Positions 1-11,004 of a stretch of DNA of 64,000 nucleotides are shown here, piece after piece (position 1 is the first letter of the stretch; every line of letters begins with the position of its first letter). The position numbers were made by a program, and so were the translations under genes. The DNA comes from Artemia franciscana. Lineage: Eukaryota > Arthropoda > Branchiopoda > Anostraca > Artemiidae. The notes below the pieces were generated by a model. That model did not search any database, had not been told where the DNA came from, and saw only the letters and a program-made list of their open reading frames with translations. The stretch lies in assembly GCF_032884065.1 (NCBI RefSeq), contig NC_088881.1, positions 5,162,171-5,226,170 of the forward strand, in the 5' to 3' direction.

Positions 1-170
1 TGAGTTGTATGACCTCATTGGAATTGGTTGCTAGGGCTCCTGGTGGTTTGGATAAGGGGTCCAATGAAACTGGATCCTAGGGCCCCCCCATGGAATTAGA
101 TACTACCCGATGGAATTGGAAGCTAGGGGGTCCATTAGAATTGATTGTTAGGGTCCAGCGTCTTGCCCAC
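1..170. repeat. Degenerate short tandem repeat at window edge
   Basis: A motif close to TGGAATTGGATGCTAGGG followed by GGTCCA recurs about five times with imperfect spacing of roughly 30-40 bases. It runs off the left edge, so total length is unknown. No coding potential is seen. Confidence 0.5.
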
Positions 171-1630
171 TAGGGGCCCTGAAGGCTTTTTCTGACCCTC
201 GTAGGTTTTTAATCGTAACAGCAAAGGAATCTTGATTGGGAGGGCCTCTGAAAGTTTTTAAACAATCAAAACCCTCTTATGCAACAAGCCAACCCTATGA
301 CGTAAGAGCCCAAGAAATCCTGAATTTTGGGGGGTTGTAAGTTTAAAAAAAATAAATATTACATAAAAACCAAACTCTTTTATGTAACACGCAAAAGTAA
401 ACATTCCCTATAGCGTATCATGCACCTGGATCTCTTAGAAAACATTCCTTATTACGTAGGTGTAGTATACACGTGCACTATAATATTGCATTAGACCCAG
501 GTGGGCGTAATAACATCTTGAGAGGCTAGAACCTCCAACAGTTTACCCCCTATCTGGCTTGTCAAAGTCATTATGCTGTCACTGCTGCAATAAACACATC
601 CAAAAGTCGTTCTAAATTTTGAAAAAAAATGCGATTCCTGTTGTCATCATTTATGTTACGTAGAATCACATAATATATTTATGTTTACGTTATGTAGAAT
701 CCATAGAATCACAGCTAAGATTGACTTGGTATTATCCCTAGACCAACTTTTTTGACCTCCTACTTTATTATTCCCAAACAAAGTTGACATTTAACTGAAA
801 ACATCGTTGACTTTAAACTAAGGAAATTTTTACTGTTTGAAAAAAAAGCCTTTGAATAAATCTTAAAGCACTTCAGTGCAATTTCTTTGCTAAAATGTGT
901 CAGTTTTGCTAAAATGTGTCCATCTTAAAATCTCAAAAACTGGAAAGATTTTTTTTTTAGTTTCCAGTGGTATTATTAACCAAATGACGCTTTGTAAACC
1001 CAACCCAAAGCGGCCAGATAAAACCAAATGTAATGAAAATGAAAAACAAATCCATATAAAATGGTCATAAAAACGGCTTACTGTGGAAGCACCAAACTCA
1101 TTTAAACTTGCAAATCCCTTACTCTGGAAAAAATCCTTTGCTTACGACATCTCTGGGATAACGTGGATACTCAGAAAAAAAAAATGGGAAAAGCCCTACT
1201 TTGGTAAAGAGCAATATTTTTTTTTACCAAAATATATATCCAGTTTGGAAATGTTTTCTTTTATGTCATAAATTTAAAAAAGCGTCTCTTTTTTCCCATT
1301 TTTTGTCCCAAATTTTTGAAATGTGTCACTTTTTGTACTTTTATGTCAGTGTATTCTAACACAAGGAAATGTATCCTTTTGACATAAAATGTCCAGTTAG
1401 CAACTCTGGTTTAGAAATGCCGGTTTAGTCTGAATGAAATGCTAAGGCCTACCACTCAGTTTGTTTAATATTCTACCATTTATTATATTTTTGATAGTTT
1501 TCCCCACATTGGACTATTTATAGGAAAATAAATTTTTCCCCTCAAAGAATTTTTGAATTTACGCCAAGGTTTGTAAGAAATTAAGTAAAGTGACCTGGAC
1601 TAAAGACAACAATAAAATTTATATAATTAC
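171..1630. other. No gene recognised
   Basis: This is AT-rich sequence with homopolymer runs and no convincing ORF. If the lipocalin exon at 1631-1744 is real, this stretch is its first intron. I looked for the next lipocalin exon (the G-x-W-Y-E motif on the minus strand) and did not find it here. Confidence 0.5.
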
Positions 1631-1744
1631 CTTTGACACATCAAACTCTGGAAACGGATCAACTGTCGGACACGCCCCGAGTCTGTAAACATGGCATGAA
1701 AATCCTTGGATTACTGCCAAAACTGCGACAATCAGCAAAATCAT
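1631..1744 (-). CDS. Lipocalin (apolipoprotein D-like), first coding exon, partial
   Basis: The minus strand starts at ATG (1744) and stays open for 38 codons to a splice donor AAG|GTAATT at 1631. The product begins with a hydrophobic signal peptide of about 16 residues (MILLIVAVLAVIQGFS, then C). It continues HVYRLGACPTVDPFPEFDVS plus K. The G-x-C-P-x-V ... F-D-V-x-K pattern is the N-terminus of apolipoprotein D/Lazarillo-type lipocalins, secreted carriers of small hydrophobic ligands. In that family the G-x-W motif follows directly, and here it would be on the next exon. A possible acceptor (TTTCCAG at about 1761) lies just before the ATG, so an untranslated first exon may exist further right. 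The remaining exons must lie below position 1. Family assignment rests on the motif alone. Confidence 0.72.
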
Positions 1745-1974
1745 GTTTGCCCTTTTATAACCTGGAAATATCCATTATTAAACACATAAAAACTTAACAT
1801 CCAATATCGATTTTAGAATCATAATACCCTACATAGCATCATATTTAGAAATAAGACCATATTTACTTGTGCGTCATCCCGGCTGTGGCAATACAGAAGG
1901 ACAGTACTGAACATAATAACATGTTGAATTACTCTTCGAACATATTATATTATATGCTAAAAGGTGCTAAGTAT

Positions 1975-2080
1975 CCCCCCGGAAAACATCTTCCTGGGAA
2001 ATTATCCAACGGAAAATCCCATCCCCCAGAAACCGTCTTCAAGAAAAAATTCTTCCCCTTGGAAAATTCCCCCACATCAA
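1975..2080. repeat. GGAAAATTCCCC-type degenerate repeat
   Basis: Short units built on CCCCxGGAAAATTcCC recur here. Related units on the opposite strand lie at 3015-3140, and a larger field is at 25990-26400. The reading frame through it is a by-product of the repeat and is not called as a gene. Confidence 0.4.
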
Positions 2081-2144
2081 AAATCAACAGCCAAAAAGTA
2101 AGTATTACAAATAAAAATATTGAAGAAAAGAAGGTATTTTGAAA

Positions 2145-2620
2145 TATTGTACCTGAATTCCAAAATGTGGGCAGAATATATGCTATGGAATATCCTATAT
2201 TGCTTGTTCTTACATTGTCGTTTAAAATAAATCTTTTTTGTGCTTTTTGGAGTTAAGCTGTCTTAGAAGGTTGAGATAAAGGTTAAAGAAAATAATTGCA
2301 TAATATGTAATTAGTGGCAACTGTAGAAAAGTTACTCTATGATGAAAGTGCAAAGAGAAAACAGGCTGGAACCAAGAAGAACTAATAATTACCTCCCATG
2401 GGCAAAGTCTAGTACCGACCAGAGGCATCACTAGCCAAAATTTTTGGAGGGGGCAAAGGATTTTACCAAATGGCTGGTCATTTTTACTGAATGATTTAAG
2501 TAATATTGGTATTAAAATTATTAATAAAAAAATTAAATTAACATGCAACTATCATCTGTCCTCTGAAGGGGGGGGGGCAATTCCATATTTTGGTAGAAAG
2601 GAGCTTGAAATTTCCACAGT
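2145..2620. other. No gene recognised
   Basis: AT-rich sequence with a run of nine or more G at about 2568. Open frames here are short and match nothing I recognise. Confidence 0.4.
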
Positions 2621-2629
2621 AGGGATCTC

Positions 2630-2930
2630 TACTATGACGAATCTAAAAGTAGATTTTCACTATAATAACTTGCCTTTTTGGGGGTATATTCTCCATTTTA
2701 CAAAAATCAAGCAAATTTCCTCTAGCACGAGGCGTTTGATGCGCATTATTAAACTTAATGAACTTTATATGTTTGAGACCAGAATAAAAAGTGAATTTTG
2801 TCGATGTATCGATAGTTATCAACATTCCTTGTTTTAGAATTTTGGTTAGTGTCGGCCGAAGTTGCTCCTTACTTGCAGTTTATTGCCATGAACTGTTTGA
2901 TTCTACATTCTATGCCTTATCTACATGTAT
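2630..2930 (-). repeat. Dispersed repeat family R1 (copy 1, minus orientation)
   Basis: The reverse complement contains the family signature 'aacagttcatggcaataaac' followed by 'tgcaagtaaggagc' and 'actaaccaaaattctaaaac'. The same order of blocks occurs at 29690-30180 and 50860-51300 (plus orientation) and at 28680-29010 (minus orientation). No coding capacity is evident. Sharing of the blocks is directly visible; the element class is unknown. Confidence 0.6.
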
Positions 2931-3014
2931 TTTGATAAATAGGTAAAATTCCAATAATCACTTCTTTTCTTCTTTATTATTATTTTTATCAGTTTTCCTT
3001 TAGCTGCTCAATTT

Positions 3015-3140
3015 TAAATGTGGGGAGAATTTTCCAAGGGGAAATGTTGGGGGGGAGGTTAATGTTCCATGGGGAGAATTTTCCACGGTGGATGATTTTT
3101 CCACGAGAGGGAGAAATGTGCCACAGGAAAAATGTTCCGG
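3015..3140. repeat. GGAGAATTTTCC degenerate repeat
   Basis: Several imperfect copies of a 'ccatgggGAGAATTTTCCac' type unit sit here. They belong to the same family as 1975-2080 and 25990-26400, in opposite orientation. Confidence 0.4.
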
Positions 3141-3291
3141 AGGAAGGACCTATACTTGACAGTTATATAAGAAACTCTTGAAAAGTGAAGTTTGGTTAAT
3201 ACTAATGAAATAAAACAAAATATGATTAAAACATAATACTTTAGAAACAAATATTATGAAAACTACCTCAAAGATTTTTTCAAGTGGGCCG

Positions 3292-3345
3292 CATTTGAGC
3301 GCGCATTTTGTCTTTGAGCGCGCATTTTGTCTTTGAGCGCGTCAC
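3292..3345. repeat. 19-bp tandem repeat rich in GCGC
   Basis: The unit TTTGAGCGCGCATTTTGTC is present about two and a half times in direct tandem. It is a local island of CpG in AT-rich surroundings. Confidence 0.7.
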
Positions 3346-3667
3346 GAATTTTCGAGTGTTTATGATATAACCGATAAGTAAGGAAGGATTTTCCAGGGCG
3401 GGCGATAAACGGATAGAATAAGCCGGACCCATGCTAGGCACCATAAATCTAAAAGGAGCGAAAAGAAACTGAAAAATGTGCTATTTTTATGTGTTCTTTT
3501 TATTATTATTGACGAACAGCTATTTGCATAAGGAAGTTTGACAAAAAAGAAAAGCAAATGTGAAAAAATAAAAATAATTAAGAAGCCAGTTCAAAAGAAA
3601 TCTTTTCTTTCTCTCCTTACAGATCATATCAAAATAGATAACTTCGAAGACCACACTGCCTTTCCAT

Positions 3668-3920
3668 GACGAAAGTAAAACAGTTCAAAATAGGGATGAT
3701 ACCTTTTTATTGACAGTGAATAGATATAAAATTATTTAACTGGATATTTCGAACCCATATACAGTGTTCATCATCAGCAGTAAAACTGGTGAGTAAAAGT
3801 TTTACTGCTGATGATGAACACTGTATATATGTTCGAAATATCGAGTTAAATAATTTTATATCTATTCACTGTCAATAAAAAGGTATCATCCCTGTTTTGA
3901 ACTGTTTTACTTTCATCACA
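3668..3920. repeat. Foldback element with about 120-bp arms
   Basis: Bases 3668-3787 and 3801-3920 are reverse complements with only a few mismatches, separated by about 13 bases. The arm includes 'ttttactgctgatgatgaac', 'gttcgaaatatc' and 'ttgaactgttttactttcat'. Single arms recur at 4121-4215, 9036-9200 and 37400-37510, so this is a dispersed family. There is no ORF. It is a MITE-like or foldback element; no autonomous partner is visible. Confidence 0.8.
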
Positions 3921-4411
3921 TCAAAAGTTTAGACTTTTTGTTTTGTTTTATGTTTAATTTTTTCTCCCTGCCTATCTTATTTTGTGTTGAGCACTGAGGA
4001 CCGCTTGGTGGATGTCCTTACCGAAATATCTGCTTCGGCTTTTCGTTCACTTCTTTTCTACAGGCTGAAAGTTACCCTCATTTGCGGTTTCTTAATTATT
4101 TATATATATTTTATATATTTATATGTTCGAAATATCCAGTTAAATAATTTTATATCTATTCACTGTCAATAAAAAGGTATCATCCCTATTTTGAACTGTT
4201 TTACTTTCATCACATTAAAAGTTTAGATTTTTTTTGTTTTATGTTTAATTTTTTCTCCCTGCCTATCTTATTTTGTGTTGAGCACTGAGGACCGCTTGGT
4301 GGATGTCCTTACCGAAATATCTGCTTCGGCTTTTCGTTCACTTCTTTTCTACAGGCTGAAAGTCACCCTCATTTGCGGTTTCTTAATTATTTATATATTT
4401 TATTCCGTATA
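3831..4411. repeat. Direct tandem duplication of about 291 bp
   Basis: Bases from about 3831 to 4120 are repeated at 4121-4411 with very few differences. Each copy carries one arm of the adjacent foldback element plus a unique segment around 'gcactgaggaccgcttggtg'. Identical 41-residue open frames in the two copies come from the duplication and are not evidence of a gene. Confidence 0.8.
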
Positions 4412-5324
4412 TTTTCTTTTGTCAAACGTCAAGGTCATATCCAGTGGGATATTATATAAGGAAGAGCTTTATCTAGATTCAAAGTTAGACATTCACAACT
4501 TTAATATCAAAGGCTATAAATTTTAACGATATCTCTTTACAAAAGAAGATATAGCATATTTTCGAAAAATAGACTGTTTATAATCTTGGGACTGGAGACG
4601 TACCCCCCCCCCAAAAAAAAAAAAGAATACATTTTCTTATATTTTAGGCACTTATTATTCAAATTATCAAACGTTTTTCCAGGCAAATTATGGTCAACTC
4701 AGACGAACATGTGTTCTTGAAACTTTCTTGCATAGCACAGAAGAAGGGAAGCAATTGTCCTCCCGAAACACTCGTATTGTTTCGCTGGCCTCATGAAGCC
4801 CCATTCTCGAATCTCTTTTTTTGTTTTGTTTCTTTTTTTATGTCAGAGGCTCGAAATCAATTTTTCATCTCAAAAAAGAGATATAACACGTTTCAAAAAA
4901 TAAAGACCATAACAAAAATGTAGACTGTTTATTATGTTGAGAAAGGAACATGAAATAGATAAGGGCCTTATGCGTTTCGATCAGATGTAAGTCGTTTGAA
5001 AAGGTGGGTTATAAATGCCCCACATCCTTAGCATACTTTTAAAACTGCAGCAAATAATATCATAGGCTATTTTCTATAAAATGCTGTGGCGTTTAAATTT
5101 ATGAGCAATTTTAAATGTGATTCTTAGAGTCATAATGCGCAGCAATAAATTTAGATACAAACCACAGAAAAACAGATATTTTATAAGCAAAAACTGCCGG
5201 GATTAAAAAATTTTCTTTCTTTTTACTGGTTTAATATTTCTCGCAAAAGATTCAATCGTGTTTGAAAACGGCATGGTTATTCCGGAAATCGAGGTCTATC
5301 TAGATTCGTCATTTAGGATTAGTT
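4412..5324. other. No gene recognised
   Basis: AT-rich sequence with a C-run followed by an A-run at about 4603. A 77-codon frame (4690-4923) has no family features I recognise. Confidence 0.4.
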
Positions 5325-5475
5325 GAGCATGTTGTCCGCGAACCGGCTGGGATGACGTCTTAAGAAAAGTTTTAAGGGAAACTTGAACTTTCTGGGAGGG
5401 GTTTTAGGAGTGAGGTTTAAAATATATTGAGATGGAGAGGGAGCATGCGTAGCTATGCTGGTCTCAGACAGTTTC
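5325..5475 (+). pseudogene. Non-LTR retrotransposon ORF, C-terminal relic
   Basis: The plus strand reads W-D-D-V-L-R-K-V-L-R-E-T, a stop, then T-F-W-E-G. This resembles the short conserved tail after the reverse transcriptase in RTE/jockey-like non-LTR elements (pattern W-x-D-V-L-x-x-D-L-R ... S-W-E). A second copy at 55735-55900 shares the downstream block 'gagcatgcgtagct' and 'gcggtgagtt'. A stop and frameshifts make this a dead fragment. The clade is not certain. Confidence 0.6.
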
Positions 5476-5638
5476 GTGCTTCGGTGAGTTGTTAGTACTA
5501 GTAATTACAGTAGTGGTAGATTTATTGACCTGGTTTTAAAACAGCGGGGCTATTTTTCCCTCCTGTAATACGGAATATATGAGACTGACCTCCGAAAATA
5601 CTTCACAAAAATAAACCAGGTTAGGAGACAAAGAGCTT

Positions 5639-5737
5639 TTAGATGCCTGCTTTAATCGGCGATGGTTCCGCTTTCACTTCTTCCACAGCAGGAGCAACTT
5701 CTTTCTTTTCGGGGGTTTTCGGTCTTTCTCGTAATCC
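5639..5737 (-). CDS. Terminal exon of an unidentified gene (K/E/P-rich tail)
   Basis: On the minus strand an acceptor with a pyrimidine-rich lead (TTTCGTTTTCGCTGATATAG) precedes position 5737. In phase 0 the exon reads 32 residues, GLRERPKTPEKKEVAPAVEE followed by VKAEPSPIKAGI, then TAA at 5639-5641. The alternation of Lys, Glu, Pro and Ala looks like a protein tail rather than translated intron. I do not recognise the protein. It is not a simple continuation of the DSTYK exon ending at 22888, because that donor leaves phase 1 while this frame needs phase 0. No upstream exon was found between 5.7 and 22.8 kb. Confidence 0.42.
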   Translation of the reverse strand, partial: GLRERPKTPEKKEVAPAVEEVKAEPSPIKAGI

Positions 5738-5739
5738 CT

Positions 5740-6235
5740 ATATCAGCGAAAACGAAATGATTATGTTATGCGTAAGATGTAAATATATAAAGTTAATTCG
5801 TAATACCTAAATATCTAAAGTGAATCAATAAAGACAACAAAATACGTAAAGAATGTGCCGATTGTTATTAAATCTAAAGCAAACTTTTTGGTCCAGAAGT
5901 ATAGTAATCTAGGGCCGGCTGTGTCCAGGTTTTTTTCTTGGGGATGGAGATAAAAAAGTATTCCTGTGGTCGACTGTGTTTACATACATTTGTGTTACCT
6001 TTTTTATGTCAGACAGTAATTTTGGGGGAAGGGGCTCAGACCAGAGGGCTCCCCCATGAATGCAACCATTTAGTAATAGCTCATTGTCTTTTAAAAAAAT
6101 GTATTTAATTTGTTATGCGTCATCCATTGCGAAACCATAATATGGCATTAAACAACCAGGTTTCTTAATTTGGGTCAAAAAACAGGATCCACATAACTGT
6201 ATTTCAAAAAGATGCCAACATTTTTGGATTGTTGA
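5740..6235. other. No gene recognised
   Basis: AT-rich sequence. If the exon at 5639-5737 is real, this is its upstream intron. Confidence 0.4.
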
Positions 6236-6239
6236 ATCG

Positions 6240-6920
6240 ATTTATGGTGCTTTCACACTAAAAAAAAATTCAAGACTTTGCGTCTATTTATCCGTAACGT
6301 CAGCAGTACCAAATACACTCGTGCTCTACATCGAATTTACATTTCCTAAACTTCTGTTACATTGTGGAAAATTCAACGTAGTAGCAGCAAAAAGGAAATT
6401 CTAACTGAAGAAATTAATAAATTTTGAAAATAAATTGAAATTGTTTTCCCATAATGCCTTTTAATCCGTCTTTCCATGACAAGCCATCCTGCTTCCGAAG
6501 CCAAAAGATCATCATCAAAGCTTGAATACCCATCTCTTCCTACAGTCAAGTCTCAGGGAGTGACAATTGGGGAAGAGGGTAAGCAAATGCAAACCCCTTT
6601 TATTCAGAGAGCATCTAATGGCGATTTCACACTTCGCCATTGGACGTTTCACATTAGCAGAATTTGAGACTAAGCCGTTACGTAGCCTTAAAGAGCAAAT
6701 TTTGTCCTTGACGTAGACAGCCCCAAGTGGACTTGTGCTCTACATCAAATTCTACGTTCCTCAAGCTCATATATATTTATAGGAAAATGAACGTAGCAAC
6801 AACAAAATAGAATCTCTTGATGAGCAATTAATTAGTTTTGAAAATAAATAAATTTTTCTAGAAAACCTTTCACGCTTGATCAGAGCTTGAATCTCCATTC
6901 CGTATTTTAAATTTTTGAAT
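6240..6920. repeat. Old imperfect tandem duplication of about 370 bp
   Basis: The blocks 'ctcgtgctctacatc', 'aacgtagtagcagcaaaa' and 'ttttgaaaataaa' in 6240-6470 recur in the same order in 6610-6870. 'agcttgaatacccat' near 6520 matches 'agcttgaatctccat' near 6885. Divergence is high, so the event is old. Confidence 0.55.
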
Positions 6921-6929
6921 AGTGAGCTT

Positions 6930-8390
6930 AAGATGATTCCGACGATTTCAGACGACAATTATAATAGTTTTTTATGTTAACCTAGTGTGAAGCTTCGTTT
7001 AAATTGCGAAAGGTTATAACCTAGCGTAATGCAACTTAACGACTTAGCACCGCTTGTGAGGGAGGTGTGGTTGACGACCCCGTCAGACAAAACTCGTTTA
7101 TTATTTTCGGCCATTGGATCAAACAGCCACCAGTAGGTTTTCTCATGTACTTTCACTTTTATTAAGCAAAGGGGTGGATATAAAATTAATGAGTTAGCAT
7201 TATCTACTAGTTTTTTTAATTCTTTTTTAGAAATAAATTCGCAAAAACAAAAGAAATTGCAGGATAAAATAAAGGGAAGAAATAAAAAAAATGTGAGAAA
7301 CAGCAAATAGGCTTGGAACAGTCGAGATATTTAGTAATTCCTTTGCAAAAATGATTGTAACTAGATATATCTTCGTCCACTTAGTGGCGTACTAGCGAAT
7401 GGCGTAGACATCTCTTTCGAACTCTGCAAGGTTCGACCATGTGAACGCTACGTCCTATACGCAGAGGGCACGAAGTTAACCGTTCAATTAACCTAACACA
7501 GTTAACGTAACACAAAATGCTAACAAATAATTCCCAACATGAGACGTAACCATTATCAGGAAGTTGATAATATTCCTGCTACTGCTACTACTGACAATTT
7601 CTAACAACTTTGAAGAGCAGATCCTCAAAATTCACTTTCGAAACATTACAGAGCCCCCCCCCCCGCAGGGAACTATTTCTATGTTTGTATCTTTTGAAGA
7701 CGGGTCGCACTGAAGATGTGTTCATGGAAAACAAATAGAGGGCTAATCAAAAAATATGTTTAATTCCGGTGAAGAATTATATCTCAGGAAACTGTTATTT
7801 TCGCCATGGTGTGTGGTGAATTTTACTCCAATTGGAACAGTAAACACAAACTCTTACTGTGTATTAATCACTTTCATTATCATTAAGTAGAAGGAAAAAA
7901 TCGGGGACTATTCTGTCACGAAGAGCGATAAATTGGGTTTTAAGAATCTTCTCCGTTCTCTTCCACTTTGGAAAAATTCTAGTTTAAAGCCTTATCCCCG
8001 ACTTGGAAAGTAACTGATTTAGGTAAATGAAACTTCCAGGAATGTATTCAGAGCCTTAATAATCTCCCGAAGAGACATTTAATTTCCCTACCTTGGTGGT
8101 GCCTGAGGGCTGTTACCTCCACTTGTTTTCCCTCCAAAGGTTAATGAGTTTTAAAAGAATTATTGTGTGAAAAAAGTGAAACCTTGCAAAACATATCTCT
8201 TGCTTAAATGAGGCACAAGAAAAGGGTGACACTCATGCCTTGGCCCAACTCCAATTGACAACGTTTTAAAGATGTGTGATGTTATTTTCTTAATTTAGCA
8301 GGGGAAAAAAAACCTTTGACATGGCTTAGAATTCGGTACAAGCCTAAAATTTGGGCTATTGAAAGGAATTAGCCATGAAACATTTTATCA
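6930..8390. other. No gene recognised
   Basis: A 109-codon minus-strand frame (6977-7306) starts with a hydrophobic stretch but shows no recognisable domain. I do not call it. A run of ten C is at about 7655. Confidence 0.4.
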
Positions 8391-8394
8391 GGAA

Positions 8395-8432
8395 ATATGC
8401 TAAGGAAACAATTCATTGTTTCCTTAGCATAT
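8395..8432. repeat. Perfect 17-bp inverted repeat with 4-base loop
   Basis: ATATGCTAAGGAAACAA (8395-8411) is followed by TTCA and its exact reverse complement (8416-8432). It could form a hairpin or cruciform. No T-run follows, and a bacterial-type terminator is not expected here. Confidence 0.85.
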
Positions 8433-8499
8433 ACCGAAGATCTCACAACAGATGTCACAACACCCTACAATCCCCCTCCCTTCTGTGCAAATATGTATA

Positions 8500-8850
8500 T
8501 ATTTGCATAAATTGTGTATATATTTAATTGTGTCTTAATTTTAATTGTTTATTTAATTAATGTTTATTTAAAATTAATTATTGTTTAATTATATTATTTA
8601 ATTAATTATTTATTAATAATTAAACATTAATTGATTAATTAATTGTTTAATAATTAAACAATAATTTAGTAATAATTTAAATAATAATAGTATAACAATA
8701 ATTAACAATAAATAACAATAATTTAAACATATATTGTTTAATAACTAAACAAAACATTAATTAAACTAAACATTAATTAATTTATTGTTTAATTATTGTT
8801 TAATTAATTAATTTTAATTTAATTTTAATTGTGTATATATTTGCATAAAT
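8500..8850. repeat. TTAATTA-rich low-complexity tract
   Basis: About 350 bases consist almost only of A and T built from TTAATTA and TTTAATTAA words. Both flanks carry 'tatatatttgcataaattgt', so the tract sits between two direct repeats. No function is inferred. Confidence 0.75.
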
Positions 8851-9035
8851 TGTATATATTTGTACCAATTGTATATTTTCCATCTGTTTTTCTGTTTCTT
8901 GATTATGTCAACAAATATTCAACTTACAGGCACATGGGTTGACACAAGAATGACGCAAGGCAGAATGCATGGGAAATGTATTATTGGGGCTATATATTTG
9001 TACATTAGGAGGGAGGAGAAGGAGGGAAAAGTTAA

Positions 9036-9200
9036 TAACTTCGAAGACCACACTGCCTTTCCATGACAGTGAAACTGATCAGCAGTAAAACTGATGACGA
9101 ACACTGTACATGTGTTCGAAATATAAGTTAAATAATTTTAATCTGTTCACTGTCAATTAAAAGGTTTCATCCCTATTTTGAACTGTTTTACTTTCGTGAG
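9036..9200 (+). repeat. Member of the 3.7-kb foldback family
   Basis: It shares 'aacttcgaagaccacactgc' with 3640-3660 and 'gttcgaaatat', 'cactgtcaat' and 'ttgaactgttttactttcgt' with the foldback arm. It appears to be a shortened copy with the arms largely deleted. Confidence 0.65.
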
Positions 9201-9620
9201 GGAAAAGTTACGGGGAATCGCCTTCAAAATTTTAAGCATAATTTGTCAGCACATTACGAAGTAGGAATTGTTTTCTTAACGTTTTTTCTTCTCAATAGCC
9301 CCAATTCTAGGCTAAGACCTTTGGATATAAAGTTTTTTTTTGAAAATTCAGATGGGTATAGAATTGTCAATGTATGCTATCTTCTAAGCCCTATAAATCA
9401 GAAAAGGGTTGATACAGTAGCTTGGGAATATCTTTCCAGGGCCTATTTTGGTTCTGGATTCATTCCTGACAGACTTATCTATCAACAAGTGAAATGATAC
9501 CTTTTTTACATATTCCTAAAATGAACTTATGCCGGATTTGCCTCACACTCACTCGGACTGACTGTCTTGACTTTTTCTGCAATTAGCAACTAGGCCTATT
9601 TGATTTGGTAAATGTACGAT

Positions 9621-9965
9621 TGTTCATATTATTGACTTACCAATAAAGTGAACATACCACTCGATGCCTTTTTTATGCTCTTTACGAATATAATAATTGC
9701 TTCTATCGCAAATTCAAATTTAAGCACTTTTTCACCTAACCCGAACTAACCTTATAAATGATTTTGGCACTGAGAAAATGTAGTATTATTTTGTCGGAAA
9801 ACGACCGATAACTCTTACTTTCATTGAAAATTCGTCATTTTTGAGAGCTCAAAAAGTGCTCAGATATGAATTTTGCGATAGAGGCGATTATTTTATTCGT
9901 AAAGAGCCTAAGAAAGGTATTGAGTCGTATGTTCGCTTTATTGGTAAATCAATAATATGAATAGT
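9621..9965. repeat. Inverted repeat with about 115-bp arms
   Basis: Bases 9621-9735 and 9849-9965 are imperfect reverse complements. Shared words include 'tattattgacttaccaataa', 'gctctttacgaat' and 'ctatcgcaaa'. A third, more decayed arm in the right-arm orientation is at 10886-11000. It is non-coding, probably a foldback or MITE-type element. Confidence 0.75.
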
Positions 9966-10220
9966 CATATATTTACCCTTGATTTTAGCCTAATTCAAAA
10001 TCAAAGGACTCGGTCTCGGCTTTCAGACTTGATTTTGTCCTGGATTTATTCCTTAAAAGATAAAATGGTAAAATTCTACCATTAAAAAACCGTAGAACTA
10101 CCGTGAAATTACCGTAAAAACTGGAATTTTACCCATAAAAATCTAGTTTGACTACTTTTCACTATCTTGGAAAGGGGTTAAGTTAGGAAAGTAAAACTTT
10201 CAGGGAACTACCTATTTTGG

Positions 10221-10854
10221 TAAAATTCTAGTTAATTGACTTCTTGGTATCTCAGAAAGGGTTTAGGTTAGGAAAATGAAACTTTCAGGGATGGGTCTAC
10301 AGGCTAAAGTATGTCCCAGAAAGGTATTTTAAAGTACCCACCTCCACTCCTTCTCCTTCTAAAGGGTCCTTAAATTTGTTTACATGACAGGTCTATACCT
10401 ATTGAAATTTTGACAAAACAACATTTTACCTTAATTTTCAGTTACTAGTTGCTTTTTCTCTGCCTTTAGTTCTGAAAATGCATTTCCTGTTATTTGAGTA
10501 GAATGTTGAGCCATATCAATGTTCTCTTTTTTTTTCATAGCCTAATTTAGGAAATGTATTTTGCATATCTTTAATACCTTATAAAATGGGATTGACCAAA
10601 GTTATGAAGCTGAAAACAATTTTGTTGTACTTTAATTAAGCAGAAGATTTATTTTGCAAGGTTTCACTTTTATAACACATGTATTTTTAAAGGTCATCAA
10701 GGGTCAGGGCCCTTTAGAAGGACAAAGAGTGGAGGTAGGTACTTCAAAATACCTTCCCAGGACATACTTTAGCCTGTAGACCCATCCCTGAAAGTTCCAT
10801 TATCCTAACCTAAACCCTTTCCGAGATAGCAAGAAGTCAATTAACTAGAATTTC
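10221..10854. repeat. Inverted repeat with about 150-bp arms and 335-bp spacer
   Basis: 10221-10370 and 10706-10854 are reverse complements at roughly 90% by eye. They share 'attctagttaattgacttct', 'tcagggatgggtctacaggc' and 'acctccactc'. The spacer has no recognisable ORF. The structure lies between arms of the 9.6-kb family (9849-9965 and 10886-11000), which suggests nested insertion. Confidence 0.8.
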
Positions 10855-10885
10855 ACCCCCTTTTTATACCCCATATTTAGGTCAT

Positions 10886-11000
10886 TTTTAAGAGGTCAAG
10901 AAGTCCTTAAATCTGAATTTCCGGGAGAAGCGATTATTATATTGGTAAAGGGCATAAAAAAAGGCATCAAATTGTATATTCACTTTATACAAAAGCCAGT
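10886..11000 (-). repeat. Third arm of the 9.6-kb inverted-repeat family
   Basis: The blocks 'aagcgattattatattggta', 'aagggcataaaaaaaggcat' and 'ttcactttatac' parallel the right arm at 9849-9965. A C-rich run of more than twenty bases (about 11024-11045) follows directly. Confidence 0.55.
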
Positions 11001-11004
11001 AATA

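Noticed and set aside
6977..7306. Minus-strand 109-codon ORF beginning with a hydrophobic segment
   Set aside because: The hydrophobic start comes from T-rich sequence, there is no recognisable domain, and no splice-consistent neighbours.
8395..8432. A rho-independent terminator
   Set aside because: The hairpin has no T-run and the sequence is eukaryotic, so it is described only as an inverted repeat.
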